64,000 nt of DNA from Acinetobacter equi. GTDB taxonomy: Bacteria > Pseudomonadota > Gammaproteobacteria > Pseudomonadales > Moraxellaceae. Under the pieces are notes generated by a model. That model ran no database searches. It was given only the letters and a program-made list of their open reading frames with translations, and had not been told where the DNA came from. Within the stretch, counting starts at the first letter, position 1, and each line of letters begins with the position of its first letter. Made by a program: the position numbers and the translations under genes. Shown piece by piece: positions 54,928 to 64,000 of this stretch. Location: assembly GCF_001307195.1 (NCBI RefSeq), contig NZ_CP012808.1, positions 744,001-808,000 on the forward strand. The letters run 5' to 3'.

Positions 54928-55949
54928 GTCAAGTTTTTAACATACCACTGCATTGCTAATTCAATACCAGCATCAATACGATATTGAGGTGCATAACCTA
55001 ATAGAGTTTGGATTTTTCCAATACTTGCTTGAGAGTGACGGACATCACCAGCTCTAAATTCACGATAAATTACCTTTTTAGGATAATTTACATCATTTTT
55101 TGCTAATGCTGTTTGAATTGCATTGAATAAATCATTTAATGTCGTACGGTCACCTACGGCAACATTATAAACTTGATTTTTTGCATCTTCATTTACAGTC
55201 GTTGCAGCTAAAATATTGGCTTGAACAGTATTATCAATAAAACAGAAATCGCGACTAGTTTCACCATCACCATTAATAAAAACATCTTCGCCAGCAATCA
55301 TTGAGGCTGTCCATTTTGGAATAACAGCAGCATATGCGCCATTTGGATCTTGACGCTGTCCAAAAACATTAAAATAACGTAATCCTATAGATTTAAATCC
55401 ATAGCATCGTGCAAAAACATCAGCATATAATTCATTCACATACTTAGTAACTGCATAAGGAGAAAGTGGATTACCAATATTTTCTTCGAGTTTAGGTAAT
55501 GCAGGATGATCCCCATATGTTGAACTACTTGCAGCATAAGTAAAGCTTTTTACATGAGCATCACGTGCTGCTGTCAACATATTTAAAAAACCACTGATAT
55601 TTGTTTCATTTGTCGTAATTGGATCAGCTATTGAACGTGGTACTGAACCTAAAGCAGCTTGATGTAAAACATAGTCCACACCAGTACATGATTTTGTACA
55701 ATCATCAAATTTACGTATATCCCCTTCATGGAAAATAAAATTTTCCCATTGCTGAGGTGAAACTAAGGCTTTAACTTCATCTAAGTTATGTTGATGACCT
55801 GTTGCAAAATTATCTAAACCAATTACTTTTTGATCTAGCTTTAATAAAGTTTCAAGTAAATTTGAGCCAATAAAACCTGCTACACCTGTAATTAACCATG
55901 TTTTAGGAGCTTGTTTTAGCTGCCCATAAACCACTTCATATTGGTTCAT
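54924..55949 (-). CDS. gne: UDP-HexNAc C4-epimerase (WbpP/TviC-like)
   Basis: A 341-residue short-chain dehydrogenase epimerase: [21 protein letters not shown] near residues 21-41, [31 protein letters not shown] with Tyr and Lys, and [24 protein letters not shown]. The [15 protein letters not shown] block and about 20 extra N-terminal residues are typical of WbpP/TviC, which act on UDP-GlcNAc(A) and UDP-GalNAc(A). It follows gna (28 bases), and together they make UDP-GalNAcA. It is often named gnaB or gne in Acinetobacter loci. Confidence 0.92.
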   Translation of the reverse strand: MNQYEVVYGQLKQAPKTWLITGVAGFIGSNLLETLLKLDQKVIGLDNFATGHQHNLDEVKALVSPQQWENFIFHEGDIRKFDDCTKSCTGVDYVLHQAALGSVPRSIADPITTNETNISGFLNMLTAARDAHVKSFTYAASSSTYGDHPALPKLEENIGNPLSPYAVTKYVNELYADVFARCYGFKSIGLRYFNVFGQRQDPNGAYAAVIPKWTASMIAGEDVFINGDGETSRDFCFIDNTVQANILAATTVNEDAKNQVYNVAVGDRTTLNDLFNAIQTALAKNDVNYPKKVIYREFRAGDVRHSQASIGKIQTLLGYAPQYRIDAGIELAMQWYVKNLT

Positions 55950-55977
55950 TTTTTTATTCCTAAGCTCTATATTTTAA

Positions 55978-57255
55978 TTACAAACGAATATCAGATTCAG
56001 TCTGATCCAACACATACTTTAAATCATATAAAACATGGTTTTCTTTGCCTAAAGCACGAATTTTTTCCGCACCTAGCGCTACAAACTGTTCATGTGCTAC
56101 AGCCAAAATAACTGCATCGTATAAACCACTTTCTAAATTATCAGTCATACGAATGCCATATTCATGCTCAGCTTCATTTGCATCAACCCAAGGATCATAA
56201 ATATCAACATCAATATGATATTCCTGAAGCTCTTTAACAATATCAATAATTTTAGTATTACGAATATCTGGACAATTTTCTTTGAAACTTAAACCTAAAA
56301 CGAGAACTTTAGCACCTTCAACTTGAATACGTTTTTTCACCATACTTTTTACAAGTTGTGTGACTACATAAGCACCCATTGCATCATTTAAACGCCGACC
56401 CGCCAAAATAATTTCAGGATGATAACCTATCGCTTGTGCTTTATACGTTAAATAATATGGATCTACACCAATACAATGCCCACCCACTAAACCTGGACGG
56501 AACGGTAAGAAATTCCACTTCGTTCCCGCAGCTTTTAATACCGCTTCAGTATCAATTCCCATTTTATTGAAAATTAAAGCAAGCTCATTGATTAATGCAA
56601 TATTGACATCACGCTGTGTGTTTTCAATTACTTTCGCTGCTTCAGCGACTTTAATACTTTCTGCTTTATGCGTACCAGCTTCAATAATTAGGTTATAAAC
56701 TTGATCGATATATTCAGCAATTTCAGGCGTAGATCCTGAAGTAATTTTTAAAATATTATTTACTCGGTGTAATTTATCACCAGGATTAATACGTTCTGGA
56801 CTATAACCTGCATAAAAATCTTGGTTAAACTTTAAACCTGATACATTTTCTAAAACAGGAATACAAACTTCTTCTGTTGCACCTGGATAAACTGTAGATT
56901 CATAAACAACAATATCACCTTGATTAAGTACTTGCCCAATAGTTTGAGATGCCTTAACCAAAGGAGTTAAATCAGGTTGTTTAAATTCATCGATAGGTGT
57001 TGGAACTGTAACAATAAAAAAGTTACATCCCTTTAATTCTTCTAAATTTGAGCTATAACTAAGTTGAGTTGCTTGAGCTAACTCTTCAGGAGATACTTCC
57101 AATGTATGATCTTGGCCAGATTTTAGTTCATCAATACGTTTTTGATGAATATCAAAGCCAACAACTGGCACTTTTTTACCAAACTCCACGGCCAAAGGTA
57201 GACCAACATATCCCAATCCAATAATTGCGATTCTTAGTTCAGAGAGTTGTGACAT
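55978..57255 (-). CDS. gna: UDP-N-acetylglucosamine 6-dehydrogenase (WbpO/TviB-like)
   Basis: A 425-residue UDP-HexNAc dehydrogenase with [45 protein letters not shown] and the catalytic cysteine in [17 protein letters not shown]. The YPGATEE and [10 protein letters not shown] forms are those of TviB/WbpO rather than WecC. It converts UDP-GlcNAc or UDP-GalNAc to the uronic acid. This is the first gene of the long minus-strand K-locus operon (gna to galE), divergent from wza, the normal place in Acinetobacter capsule loci. Confidence 0.94.
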   Translation of the reverse strand: MSQLSELRIAIIGLGYVGLPLAVEFGKKVPVVGFDIHQKRIDELKSGQDHTLEVSPEELAQATQLSYSSNLEELKGCNFFIVTVPTPIDEFKQPDLTPLVKASQTIGQVLNQGDIVVYESTVYPGATEEVCIPVLENVSGLKFNQDFYAGYSPERINPGDKLHRVNNILKITSGSTPEIAEYIDQVYNLIIEAGTHKAESIKVAEAAKVIENTQRDVNIALINELALIFNKMGIDTEAVLKAAGTKWNFLPFRPGLVGGHCIGVDPYYLTYKAQAIGYHPEIILAGRRLNDAMGAYVVTQLVKSMVKKRIQVEGAKVLVLGLSFKENCPDIRNTKIIDIVKELQEYHIDVDIYDPWVDANEAEHEYGIRMTDNLESGLYDAVILAVAHEQFVALGAEKIRALGKENHVLYDLKYVLDQTESDIRL

Positions 57256-57628
57256 TGCAGAGCCTTATAATTTAGGATTTAACCTTATAAAAACGGGTAT
57301 ATTCTAACAGAAAATACTTTCTATTTCTGTTTTCCTATTTTGAATTTGACATAGATTAATACATTTATAATTCTACTTTTCATAAACTATTTTCTATGTA
57401 TTCAGCGAATTCATATTCTATGAATTTAGTATTTGCACCTCATTTTAATTATTTATTTTAAAATCAAGCACAAATACTTAAGTTTTATTTTTTTTAAATA
57501 AAACACTCACTTTTGTAATATTATGTGATAAATTTAACAAAATTCAAGAGATTTTTCTTTTATTTATTAGGAAAAATTAATAATTTATACTTTTTAAACA
57601 AATAAAAGTTATTTGCAAATGACATAAA
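57256..57628. promoter_or_regulatory. Divergent promoter region between gna and wza
   Basis: A 373-base AT-rich region with no credible gene. In Acinetobacter K loci this place carries the promoters for both arms of the locus. I did not find a JUMPStart or ops (GGCGGTAG) element. T- and A-rich runs prevent a confident -10/-35 call. Confidence 0.5.
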
Positions 57629-58744
57629 ATGGGTATTATCGTGAAAATAAGGCGATATTTAGCATGCTTAGTATTAAGTAACACACTAACTGCTTGTGCA
57701 ATAACATCGGGCCTACAAACATCGGACTTAAAACATGATGGACTGTTTAAAACTGAATTAGGTACCGAAGTTAATATTATTAAAATTACCCAAGATTCCA
57801 TTCTCAAACTAGAGCCTTCGGAAGTAAATTTACACCATAAATATGCCCATCTTTTTGATATAGATCACACTATTTATGATTTAAATCCAGGTGATATTCT
57901 TTCTATTTATTTATGGGCATATCCAGAAATCACACCGCCAACCAATGTAGTAAGCACAGAACAAGCAATTCAAGCTTCTGGCTATCAAATTGATCAAAAT
58001 GGTTATATTCACTTTCCAATCGTTGGTCGTTATAAAGCAGCTGGAAAATCATTGACACAAGTGAGCTATGAATTACAGCAAAAGCTTGCTCAATATTTAA
58101 AAACACCAGATGTTATTGTCCGAGTACTTTCATATCAAGGAAAGCGCTTTTCTGTTCAAGGTAACGTACAAAAAAGTGGTCAATATGCTTTAACCGATCA
58201 ACCAATCAGCCTATATACCGCATTAGGCATGGCGGGTGGAGTAAATAACCAATATGGTGCAAATACATCAATAAATCTCATTCGTAATCGTCATGTTTAT
58301 ACGCTTAATAATATTCAACTTGAAAATGTGGGTTTGTCATTAAATCGTTTACTCATCCAGCCTAATGACACCATTTACGTCAATTCAAAAGACAATCAAA
58401 AGATTTACATCATGGGTGAAGCTGGTCGTAATCAAGCTCTATCTTTACGTGATCAAGGTATGTCTTTAAGCGATGTTATTGGTGAAAGTTTAGGCTTAAA
58501 TGCGATGTCTGCAAATCGAAGTAAAGTCTATGTTGTGCGCAATAATCAAAATGAAAATTTAACAGAAGTCTATCATCTAGATTTAAGCAGTATTGCTGAT
58601 TTCGGCTTAGCCAATAAATTTACTATGCAAAGCAATGACATTGTGTACATTGATGTTGCAGGACTTGCCCGTTGGCAACGTGTCATCAATCAAATGCTAC
58701 CTTTTTCAAATATTATTTATAATGTTGATCGATTGGGGCAGTAA
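57629..58744 (+). CDS. wza: Wza, outer-membrane capsule export lipoprotein
   Basis: A 371-residue protein with a lipoprotein signal ending LSNTLTAC (lipobox LTAC, cysteine near residue 23), a polysaccharide-export domain (YDLNPGDILSIYLWAYPE, GYIHFPIVGRYKAAGKSLTQV) and two SLBB domains (RFSVQGNVQKSGQYAL, KIYIMGEAGRNQALSLRDQGMSLSD), then a C-terminal amphipathic helix (WQRVINQML) that forms the outer-membrane pore in Wza. A GTG four codons downstream is an alternative start. Its stop overlaps wzb by one base. It serves the Wzy-dependent capsule, while KpsD serves the ABC-dependent one. Confidence 0.94.
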   Translation: MGIIVKIRRYLACLVLSNTLTACAITSGLQTSDLKHDGLFKTELGTEVNIIKITQDSILKLEPSEVNLHHKYAHLFDIDHTIYDLNPGDILSIYLWAYPEITPPTNVVSTEQAIQASGYQIDQNGYIHFPIVGRYKAAGKSLTQVSYELQQKLAQYLKTPDVIVRVLSYQGKRFSVQGNVQKSGQYALTDQPISLYTALGMAGGVNNQYGANTSINLIRNRHVYTLNNIQLENVGLSLNRLLIQPNDTIYVNSKDNQKIYIMGEAGRNQALSLRDQGMSLSDVIGESLGLNAMSANRSKVYVVRNNQNENLTEVYHLDLSSIADFGLANKFTMQSNDIVYIDVAGLARWQRVINQMLPFSNIIYNVDRLGQ

Positions 58745-59172
58745 TGCAATTTGCTCATATTCTCATTGTCTGCCAAGGAAATATTTGCAGAAGCCCTATG
58801 GCAGAATATTTCCTAAAAAAAATTCGTCCAGATTTACAAATAGTATCTGCTGGAATTATGGGCTTAATTGAACATGGTGCTGATGACAAAGCGATGATCA
58901 GCATGCAACAAGAAGATATTGATCTTCAAAATCATAAATCACAAAAACTAAATCTTGCACTCATAAAAAATGCAGATCTTATTTTAGTGATGAGTACAGA
59001 CCAAAAACAATATATTGAAAAAACATGGCCTTTTGCTAAAGGAAAAGTTTTCCGACTAGGTCATTGGCGTGATATCGACATTGTAGATCCTTACCAACAA
59101 AATCAGGCCGTATTTAATGAGACTTGTCGATTAATTAAATACTGTGTTGATGATTGGAAAAATGCAATTTAA
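58744..59172 (+). CDS. wzb: Wzb, low-molecular-weight protein tyrosine phosphatase
   Basis: A 142-residue cytoplasmic phosphatase with the CX5R signature CQGNICRS (C10, R16) and a C-terminal DIVDPYQQ that supplies the general-acid aspartate. It removes phosphate from the tyrosine tail of Wzc, allowing Wzc to cycle during chain-length control. Located between wza and wzc as usual, 19 bases before wzc. Confidence 0.96.
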   Translation: MQFAHILIVCQGNICRSPMAEYFLKKIRPDLQIVSAGIMGLIEHGADDKAMISMQQEDIDLQNHKSQKLNLALIKNADLILVMSTDQKQYIEKTWPFAKGKVFRLGHWRDIDIVDPYQQNQAVFNETCRLIKYCVDDWKNAI

Positions 59173-59191
59173 TGAAAAGTAAGAATTAGTT

Positions 59192-61366
59192 ATGAACACA
59201 AAACAAAATATTGAAGATCATATAGATTTAAAAGAACTATTTTTTTCAATCATCGCTCATTGGCTTTTAATTTTAATTTGTATTGTTCTCAGCCTTTTTA
59301 TTGCCCTAATGTATTTGAGAGTGACTCCAAATATCTATTCGGTCAATGCATTGGTACAAGTTGAAGAGAAAAAAGGAACTTCTGCTGCACTATTGGGAGA
59401 TCTATCAAATATCGTTGATCAGAAACAGCCCGCCCAAACAGAAATTGAAATTCTAAAATCGCGATTGGTTTTAGGAGATGTTATTCGCCATTTAAATTTA
59501 GATATTGCAATTACAGGTGATAAAACATCACTTCTTGATAGATTAATACATAAAAATCAATATATAACTGAATATCATGCACAATCTATTATTTTTAATG
59601 ATGATAAGAAATCATTTCGTATTCAAAAGTTTATTATTCCTGAAAAATATTTAGATCATCCTCTAGAAATTCATTTTAAAGATAATGTTTTTAGTTTATA
59701 TGACACAGAAACTGAAACAAAACTTATTCAACTTCCTTTAAATCAGGATCATATTACTCGAACAGTAGATGGCGAATGGCATCTTTCTATTTATACGTCA
59801 GATCATCATAATTCTTCTTACTTTATTACGAAGAAATCTTTTCCACGCGCAATTAATGATATTTTGGGTCATTTTAGTGTTGCTGAAAAAGGGAAATTGA
59901 CAGGTATATTGAATTTACAATATCGTGGTGAAAATAGAGAACATATCACAAAGGTATTAAATTCCATTCTAAGTGCATATAACAAACAAAATATTGACCG
60001 TCGTACAGCTGAAACTGCCCAAACATTAAAGTTTTTAGATGAAAAATTACCTATATTATTGAATGAATTGATGGTCGCAGAACGCCAATTTAACGAATTT
60101 CGTGAAAAAAATAATACAATTGATATTACAAAAGAATCTGAACTTTATCTTACTCAAAGCATGCAGTTAGATACTCAAAGAGCTAAACTTCTTCAACAAG
60201 TTGCTGAAGCATCTTCAAAATATACGGATGCTCATCCAGTAATGCAGCAAATGAATGCTCAATTAACAGCGTTAAATCAAAAAATAGCTGAATTAGATGG
60301 TGTTTTGAAAAAACTACCAGATTTACAACATCAATATTTACAACTTTTCCGTGAGGTAGAAGTTAAACAACAACTTTATACATCTCTGCTTAACTCATCT
60401 CAACAACTTGCTATTGCTAAAGCTGGAGAAATTGGTAATGTCCGAATTATTGATACAGCTATTGATCCCATTACACCAATCAAACCATCAAAGCTAACCA
60501 TTATTGTATTATCTATTTTTATTGGTGGATTTATTGGCATAATGATTGCCATATTACGTAACTTCTTACGTAATGGAATCAAAGATGCACAACAAATTGA
60601 AAATACATTCGATATTCCAGTGTATGCAACTGTACCAAGATCAAAAACACAGCTAAATTGGGTAAAACTACGTAAACATAAAAAAAATCAAGTCATTCCA
60701 ATATTGGCAGTCCAAAATAGCACTGATATTGCAATTGAAAGTTTACGTAGCATGCGTACCGCTCTTCATGTCGCATCAAAAACTGCTAAAAATAATATCA
60801 TTATGATTACAGGCCCTGCCCCAGAAGTTGGCAAATCATTTACTTCAACAAATCTAGCTGTAATTCTTGCACAAGGTAAAAAGCGAGTTTTAATTATCGA
60901 TGCAGATATGCGTCGTGGAAACTTAGATCAATACTTTAATATGATAAATCAACCAGGTTTAGCAGAATATCTGAATAATCAGCTTGAGCTTGGCTGTGTC
61001 ACAAGAAAAACAAATATTGAAAATTTAGATTTAATTACGCGAGGAAAAAGCCCTCATAATCCATCGGAATTACTAAATTCAAATAATTTCAAGAAATTAT
61101 TAGATCATTTCGCAACACAATATGATTATATTTTAATTGATACTCCACCTATTTTAGCTGTAACAGATGGTCTGATTATTTCTCAATATGTCGGAATGAG
61201 TATACTCGTTGCTCGTTTTGCAAAAACACAAATCAAAGAGCTTGAAATTGTCATCAATCGTTTCAAGCAAGTAGATTCTCAAGTTACTGGTATCATTCTA
61301 AATGATATTCAAAAGTCAACCTTAGGATATAATTACAGTTATACATACCATTATGAAAATCGATAA
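59192..61366 (+). CDS. wzc: Wzc, tyrosine autokinase and chain-length regulator
   Basis: A 724-residue PCP-2a protein. Two membrane segments (about 23-45 and 430-450) enclose a periplasmic domain with coiled coil (about 270-410). The cytoplasmic kinase has Walker A GPAPEVGKS at residues 541-549 (K548), Walker A' VLIIDADMRRGN and a Walker B YILIDTPP. The C-terminal tail GYNYSYTYHYENR holds five tyrosines for autophosphorylation. It controls polymerisation by Wzy and joins Wza to span the envelope. It ends the plus-strand arm of the locus, followed by a terminator. Confidence 0.96.
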   Translation: MNTKQNIEDHIDLKELFFSIIAHWLLILICIVLSLFIALMYLRVTPNIYSVNALVQVEEKKGTSAALLGDLSNIVDQKQPAQTEIEILKSRLVLGDVIRHLNLDIAITGDKTSLLDRLIHKNQYITEYHAQSIIFNDDKKSFRIQKFIIPEKYLDHPLEIHFKDNVFSLYDTETETKLIQLPLNQDHITRTVDGEWHLSIYTSDHHNSSYFITKKSFPRAINDILGHFSVAEKGKLTGILNLQYRGENREHITKVLNSILSAYNKQNIDRRTAETAQTLKFLDEKLPILLNELMVAERQFNEFREKNNTIDITKESELYLTQSMQLDTQRAKLLQQVAEASSKYTDAHPVMQQMNAQLTALNQKIAELDGVLKKLPDLQHQYLQLFREVEVKQQLYTSLLNSSQQLAIAKAGEIGNVRIIDTAIDPITPIKPSKLTIIVLSIFIGGFIGIMIAILRNFLRNGIKDAQQIENTFDIPVYATVPRSKTQLNWVKLRKHKKNQVIPILAVQNSTDIAIESLRSMRTALHVASKTAKNNIIMITGPAPEVGKSFTSTNLAVILAQGKKRVLIIDADMRRGNLDQYFNMINQPGLAEYLNNQLELGCVTRKTNIENLDLITRGKSPHNPSELLNSNNFKKLLDHFATQYDYILIDTPPILAVTDGLIISQYVGMSILVARFAKTQIKELEIVINRFKQVDSQVTGIILNDIQKSTLGYNYSYTYHYENR

Positions 61367-61398
61367 TTTTTTATAATAATCATTATAACTTAGAAATA

Positions 61399-61427
61399 AA
61401 AACTCCCTCATCATGAGGGAGTTTTTT
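61399..61427. terminator. Bidirectional terminator between wzc and dapB
   Basis: AACTCCCTCA and TGAGGGAGTT arms (TCATGA centre) with an A run before and TTTTTT after; it lies between convergent wzc and dapB. Confidence 0.9.
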
Positions 61428-61442
61428 AATCTAATAAAAATA

Positions 61443-62273
<831 letters not shown>

Positions 62274-62499
62274 CTAATGTTGATTCAAAATTGTTCTTAC
62301 TATATCAAAAGTCATGGCTTTCTCTAAAAGGTTAAGAATAAATTTATTTCTTAAAATGACTTTTCTTTTTCATGAAAGCATTGATGATGCTAAACATCTA
62401 TTCATCCTGTTACTCTATTCATTATTTTTTTAAATACTCTTTACAATAAAAATAGCATACACATTACTATTTTCCTCTTAAACAAAATTTGTGCTCACA

Positions 62500-62889
62500 A
62501 TGAAATCTAAAACTCTTTATCATGGTTCTAGACACTTGGTTAAAATATTAGAGCCCAAACAAGCTAGTGGCTTTAAAACTGAAGATAATCAATTTGCAAT
62601 TTATGCAATTGAAAATAAAAAAATTGCTTCATTATTTTCAATTACTTATATTGGCTATACAAAAGATGCGAGATTTGAAATTCAACAAGAATTAGAAGAT
62701 TTTTACGTTCATCTCTACCATACAAGTGTTGATTGGAATCAAATTGGTTATTTATATATTCTTTCTTCTGAATACTTTAATAAAATTGATGAATATCAAT
62801 GGGTCGCATACAAACCTATCATTCCACAACGTATAGAAATTATTCAGCCTAGAATGTTAGAAAAATATATTAAAGATATTGATTTTTAA
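62500..62889 (+). CDS. Small protein with YHGS motif, possible ADP-ribosyltransferase-like fold
   Basis: The ATG at 62500 (129 residues, MKSKTLYHGSRHL) is preferred to a GTG three codons earlier; neither has a strong ribosome site. The N terminus LYHGSRHLVKILEPKQASG followed by FAIYAIENKKIASLFSI resembles the first strands of small proteins with an ADP-ribosyltransferase-like fold (YHGS...P...vYAt pattern). I did not see a clear catalytic Glu motif, so activity is uncertain. It is a lone plus-strand gene between dapB and the putative regulatory RNA. Confidence 0.6.
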   Translation: MKSKTLYHGSRHLVKILEPKQASGFKTEDNQFAIYAIENKKIASLFSITYIGYTKDARFEIQQELEDFYVHLYHTSVDWNQIGYLYILSSEYFNKIDEYQWVAYKPIIPQRIEIIQPRMLEKYIKDIDF

Positions 62890-62907
62890 CAGGAAATAGT
62901 ATTCATT

Positions 62908-63068
62908 ATGAATGTAGTTTTCTCATTTTACCGGTTTTATTTGGTTCTATTGCATTAATCCTGATTGCACATTTGGTCAATAATATAAAAGCAAAACAAA
63001 AATGGCCACTGTATGGTTTAGGATTCATTCACTCGAAAAAAAAAATGATCTATAAACAAAAAACCTAG
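62908..63068 (+). pseudogene. Frameshifted small membrane-protein gene
   Basis: An ATG at 62908, preceded by AGGAA 12 bases upstream, reads MNVVFSF and then runs out of frame. In another frame, from 62925 to the stop at 63066-63068, the sequence reads LPVLFGSIALILIAHLVNN then KAKQKWPLYGLGFIHSKKK. Adding one T to the four-T run at 62926-62929 joins the two into a 53-residue one-helix membrane protein. Most simply this is a single-base deletion in a homopolymer, or a sequencing error. Function unknown. Confidence 0.4.
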
Positions 63069-63074
63069 TATTTT

Positions 63075-63092
63075 TGTAAGCTTTAACCTACA
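63075..63092 (+). promoter_or_regulatory. GacA-type upstream activating box
   Basis: TGTAAG-CTTTAA-CCTACA matches the GacA box TGTAAG-N6-CTTACA with one mismatch. It lies about 60 bases before the likely start of the GGA-rich RNA, the position seen for rsmX/rsmY/rsmZ genes in Pseudomonas. A -10-like TATGAT is at 63136-63141. Confidence 0.75.
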
Positions 63093-63147
63093 CCAAAAGA
63101 AACTATATCGACTATCTATAAACATAAATAATTCATATGATAAATAC

Positions 63148-63273
63148 ATCAAGAACAGGATGTTCTAAAACATAAATGGAATTTAAGTTCTTACTCATGG
63201 ATGTGAGATATGACAGTATTGTTATATCAGGAACAGAATCTAAAAGCCCCGACAGGATGTTGGGGCTTTTTTT
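63148..63273 (+). ncRNA. RsmX/Y/Z (CsrB)-type regulatory RNA that titrates CsrA/RsmA
   Basis: About 125 bases with no open frame, and a chain of hairpins that each show GGA at the tip. AGAACA-GGA-TGTTCT is at 63152-63166. AAAT-GGA-ATTT follows near 63173-63185. CTCAT-GGAT-GTGAG lies near 63201-63214. A single-stranded TCAGGAACAG is near 63230. The terminator is CCCCGACA-GGA-TGTTGGGG. The first and last contain ACAGGATGT, which matches the CsrA-binding consensus RUACARGGAUGU. Such RNAs sequester CsrA/RsmA and are switched on by GacS/GacA; the GacA-type box sits upstream. Start is estimated from the -10 at 63136-63141. Confidence 0.82.
63242..63273 (+). terminator. Terminator of the Rsm-type RNA
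   Basis: AAAAGCCCCGACA and TGTTGGGGCTTTT form a 13-pair stem (one G-U) with loop GGA, followed by a T run. The loop doubles as a CsrA-type site. Confidence 0.88.
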
Positions 63274-63399
63274 ATAATTATGAATTCAAATCAAACTATT
63301 AAATTTCAAGGCTTAACTACTTTTTTTATAAATAAAATATTATTTATACCACAAAAAATCCATTATTTATCCTTCGCTTTATCGCATTATATTTATATC

Positions 63400-63472
63400 A
63401 GATACCCCCTAGCTATTAGTGATACTGCTAATAGTTTTTAGCCACATTCTTCCCAGTATGTGGCTTTTTTTT
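63400..63472 (+). ncRNA. Candidate second small RNA ending at 63472
   Basis: No open frame, but two hairpins: CTATTAG...CTAATAG at 63413-63434 and the terminator AGCCACAT...ATGTGGCT with eight Ts at 63440-63472. TATATT/TATATC words at about 63389-63399 could be the -10. It has no GGA motifs, so it is not another CsrA decoy. It might instead be only the terminator of an unseen transcript. Confidence 0.4.
63440..63472 (+). terminator. Rho-independent terminator, orphan
   Basis: AGCCACAT and ATGTGGCT arms around TCTTCCCAGT, then a run of eight Ts. It does not follow any coding gene on the plus strand. Confidence 0.85.
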
Positions 63473-63519
63473 ATATGATGTTCACGCTCTCTACTAATAT
63501 TTTTAGTCTAATTTCAATA

Positions 63520-63550
63520 AAAAAAGGATGCAAATGCATCCTTTTTTTAT
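63520..63550 (-). terminator. Terminator after dnaJ
   Basis: AAAAAAGGATGCA and TGCATCCTTTTTTT arms with A/T tracts on both sides, 11 bases past the dnaJ stop. Confidence 0.85.
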
Positions 63551-63560
63551 TCATGATAGC

Positions 63561-64000
63561 TTAGTCAAATAAACGATCAAAGAATGATTTTTTCTTTGGT
63601 GATGATTTATTATCATCACCATCCATTGTCGCTTGTAATTCTTGCAACAATTCACGCTGACGAGCAGTTAAGTTAACAGGTGTTTCAATCACAACTCTGC
63701 AAAGTAAATCACCAGTCATACTCGTACGTACGGGTTTTACACCTTTACCACGTAAACGGAAGAGTTTACCTGTTTGAGTACCTTCTGGAATTTTCAAACT
63801 TACACGACCATCTAGTGTTGGAATTTGAATTTCTTTACCTAAAGCAGCATCAGCAATACTTACAGGCACATCCATATACAAATCGGCACCATCACGTTGG
63901 AAAATTTCATGCTCACGCACAACAACTTCAACGTATAAGTCACCAGATTGTCCATCACGAATTGCTTCGCCTTTGCCTGCTAAACGAACACGGTCACCAT
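63561..64000 (-). CDS. dnaJ: Chaperone DnaJ, C-terminal part (5' part outside window)
   Basis: The last roughly 146 residues are present and the frame is open to the right edge. The visible part is the C-terminal substrate-binding domain and tail: [81 protein letters not shown] and [12 protein letters not shown]. The tail after that, [20 protein letters not shown], is as seen in Acinetobacter DnaJ. It works with DnaK as co-chaperone. The J domain and zinc fingers lie beyond the window. Confidence 0.96.
   Translation of the reverse strand, partial: GDRVRLAGKGEAIRDGQSGDLYVEVVVREHEIFQRDGADLYMDVPVSIADAALGKEIQIPTLDGRVSLKIPEGTQTGKLFRLRGKGVKPVRTSMTGDLLCRVVIETPVNLTARQRELLQELQATMDGDDNKSSPKKKSFFDRLFD

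Noticed and set aside
57256..57628. JUMPStart/ops element before wza
   Set aside because: GGCGGTAG and the longer JUMPStart sequence were not seen in either orientation.
63400..63472. A second CsrA-decoy RNA
   Set aside because: It has hairpins and a terminator but no GGA loops and no GacA box, so I do not extend the Rsm interpretation to it.

Overview
The window looks like chromosomal DNA of an Acinetobacter-type gammaproteobacterium (Moraxellaceae). The base composition is AT-rich. The carbohydrate genes pgm, galE, pgi, ugd and galU, followed by gdr, glycosyltransferases, wzy, wzx, gne, gna and divergent wza-wzb-wzc, have the organisation of an Acinetobacter K locus. The housekeeping blocks (ribB-ribH-nusB-thiL-pgpA, glmU-glmS, dapB-dnaJ) also fit. 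Everything here was read from sequence alone; family names are recognised by motif and gene order, not by a search.

Region 1 (1-11403) is the right end of a mobile genomic island. On the minus strand it carries dptF-dptG-dptH, the restriction half of the DNA phosphorothioation (Dnd/Dpt) defence system; dptH runs off the left edge. Divergent from it is a tightly coupled three-gene operon encoding a small protein and two very long tyrosine recombinases with recognisable R-HxxR-H-Y residues. After one orphan gene the island ends in a 3' fragment of tRNA-Gly(GCC), which I read as the attachment-site scar. The intact tRNA and the dndBCDE modification genes should lie left of the window.

Region 2 (11540-13873) is ordinary chromosome: an AEC-family permease and the glutamate/Na+ symporter GltS.

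Region 3 (14065-30278) is a complete-looking ABC-transporter-dependent (group 2 type) capsule cluster: kpsS and kpsC (Kdo linker), two plus-strand glycosyltransferases, a TupA-like ATP-grasp enzyme, a long coiled-coil bifunctional glycosyltransferase, wecC and wecB (UDP-ManNAcA), then kpsM-kpsT-kpsE-kpsD. A good promoter and terminator with no gene between them (25800-25982) may encode a small RNA.

Region 4 (30652-37384) is housekeeping: ribB (with a degenerate RibA half), ribH, nusB, thiL, pgpA, glmU and glmS. The last two make UDP-GlcNAc, the precursor for both capsules.

Region 5 (37440-61366) is a second, Wzx/Wzy-dependent capsule locus. It contains sugar-nucleotide genes, a bacillosamine-type (QuiNAc4NAc) initiation module, three glycosyltransferases, two acetyltransferases, Wzy, Wzx, UDP-HexNAc epimerase and dehydrogenase, and the Wza/Wzb/Wzc export and control proteins. 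The cell therefore appears to encode two mechanistically different capsule systems about 7 kb apart.

Region 6 (61443-64000) holds dapB, a small unknown gene, a frameshifted small membrane-protein gene, and the 3' part of dnaJ. Between them is a striking non-coding segment with a GacA-type box followed by several GGA-loop hairpins and a terminator. I read this as an RsmX/Y/Z (CsrB)-type regulatory RNA.
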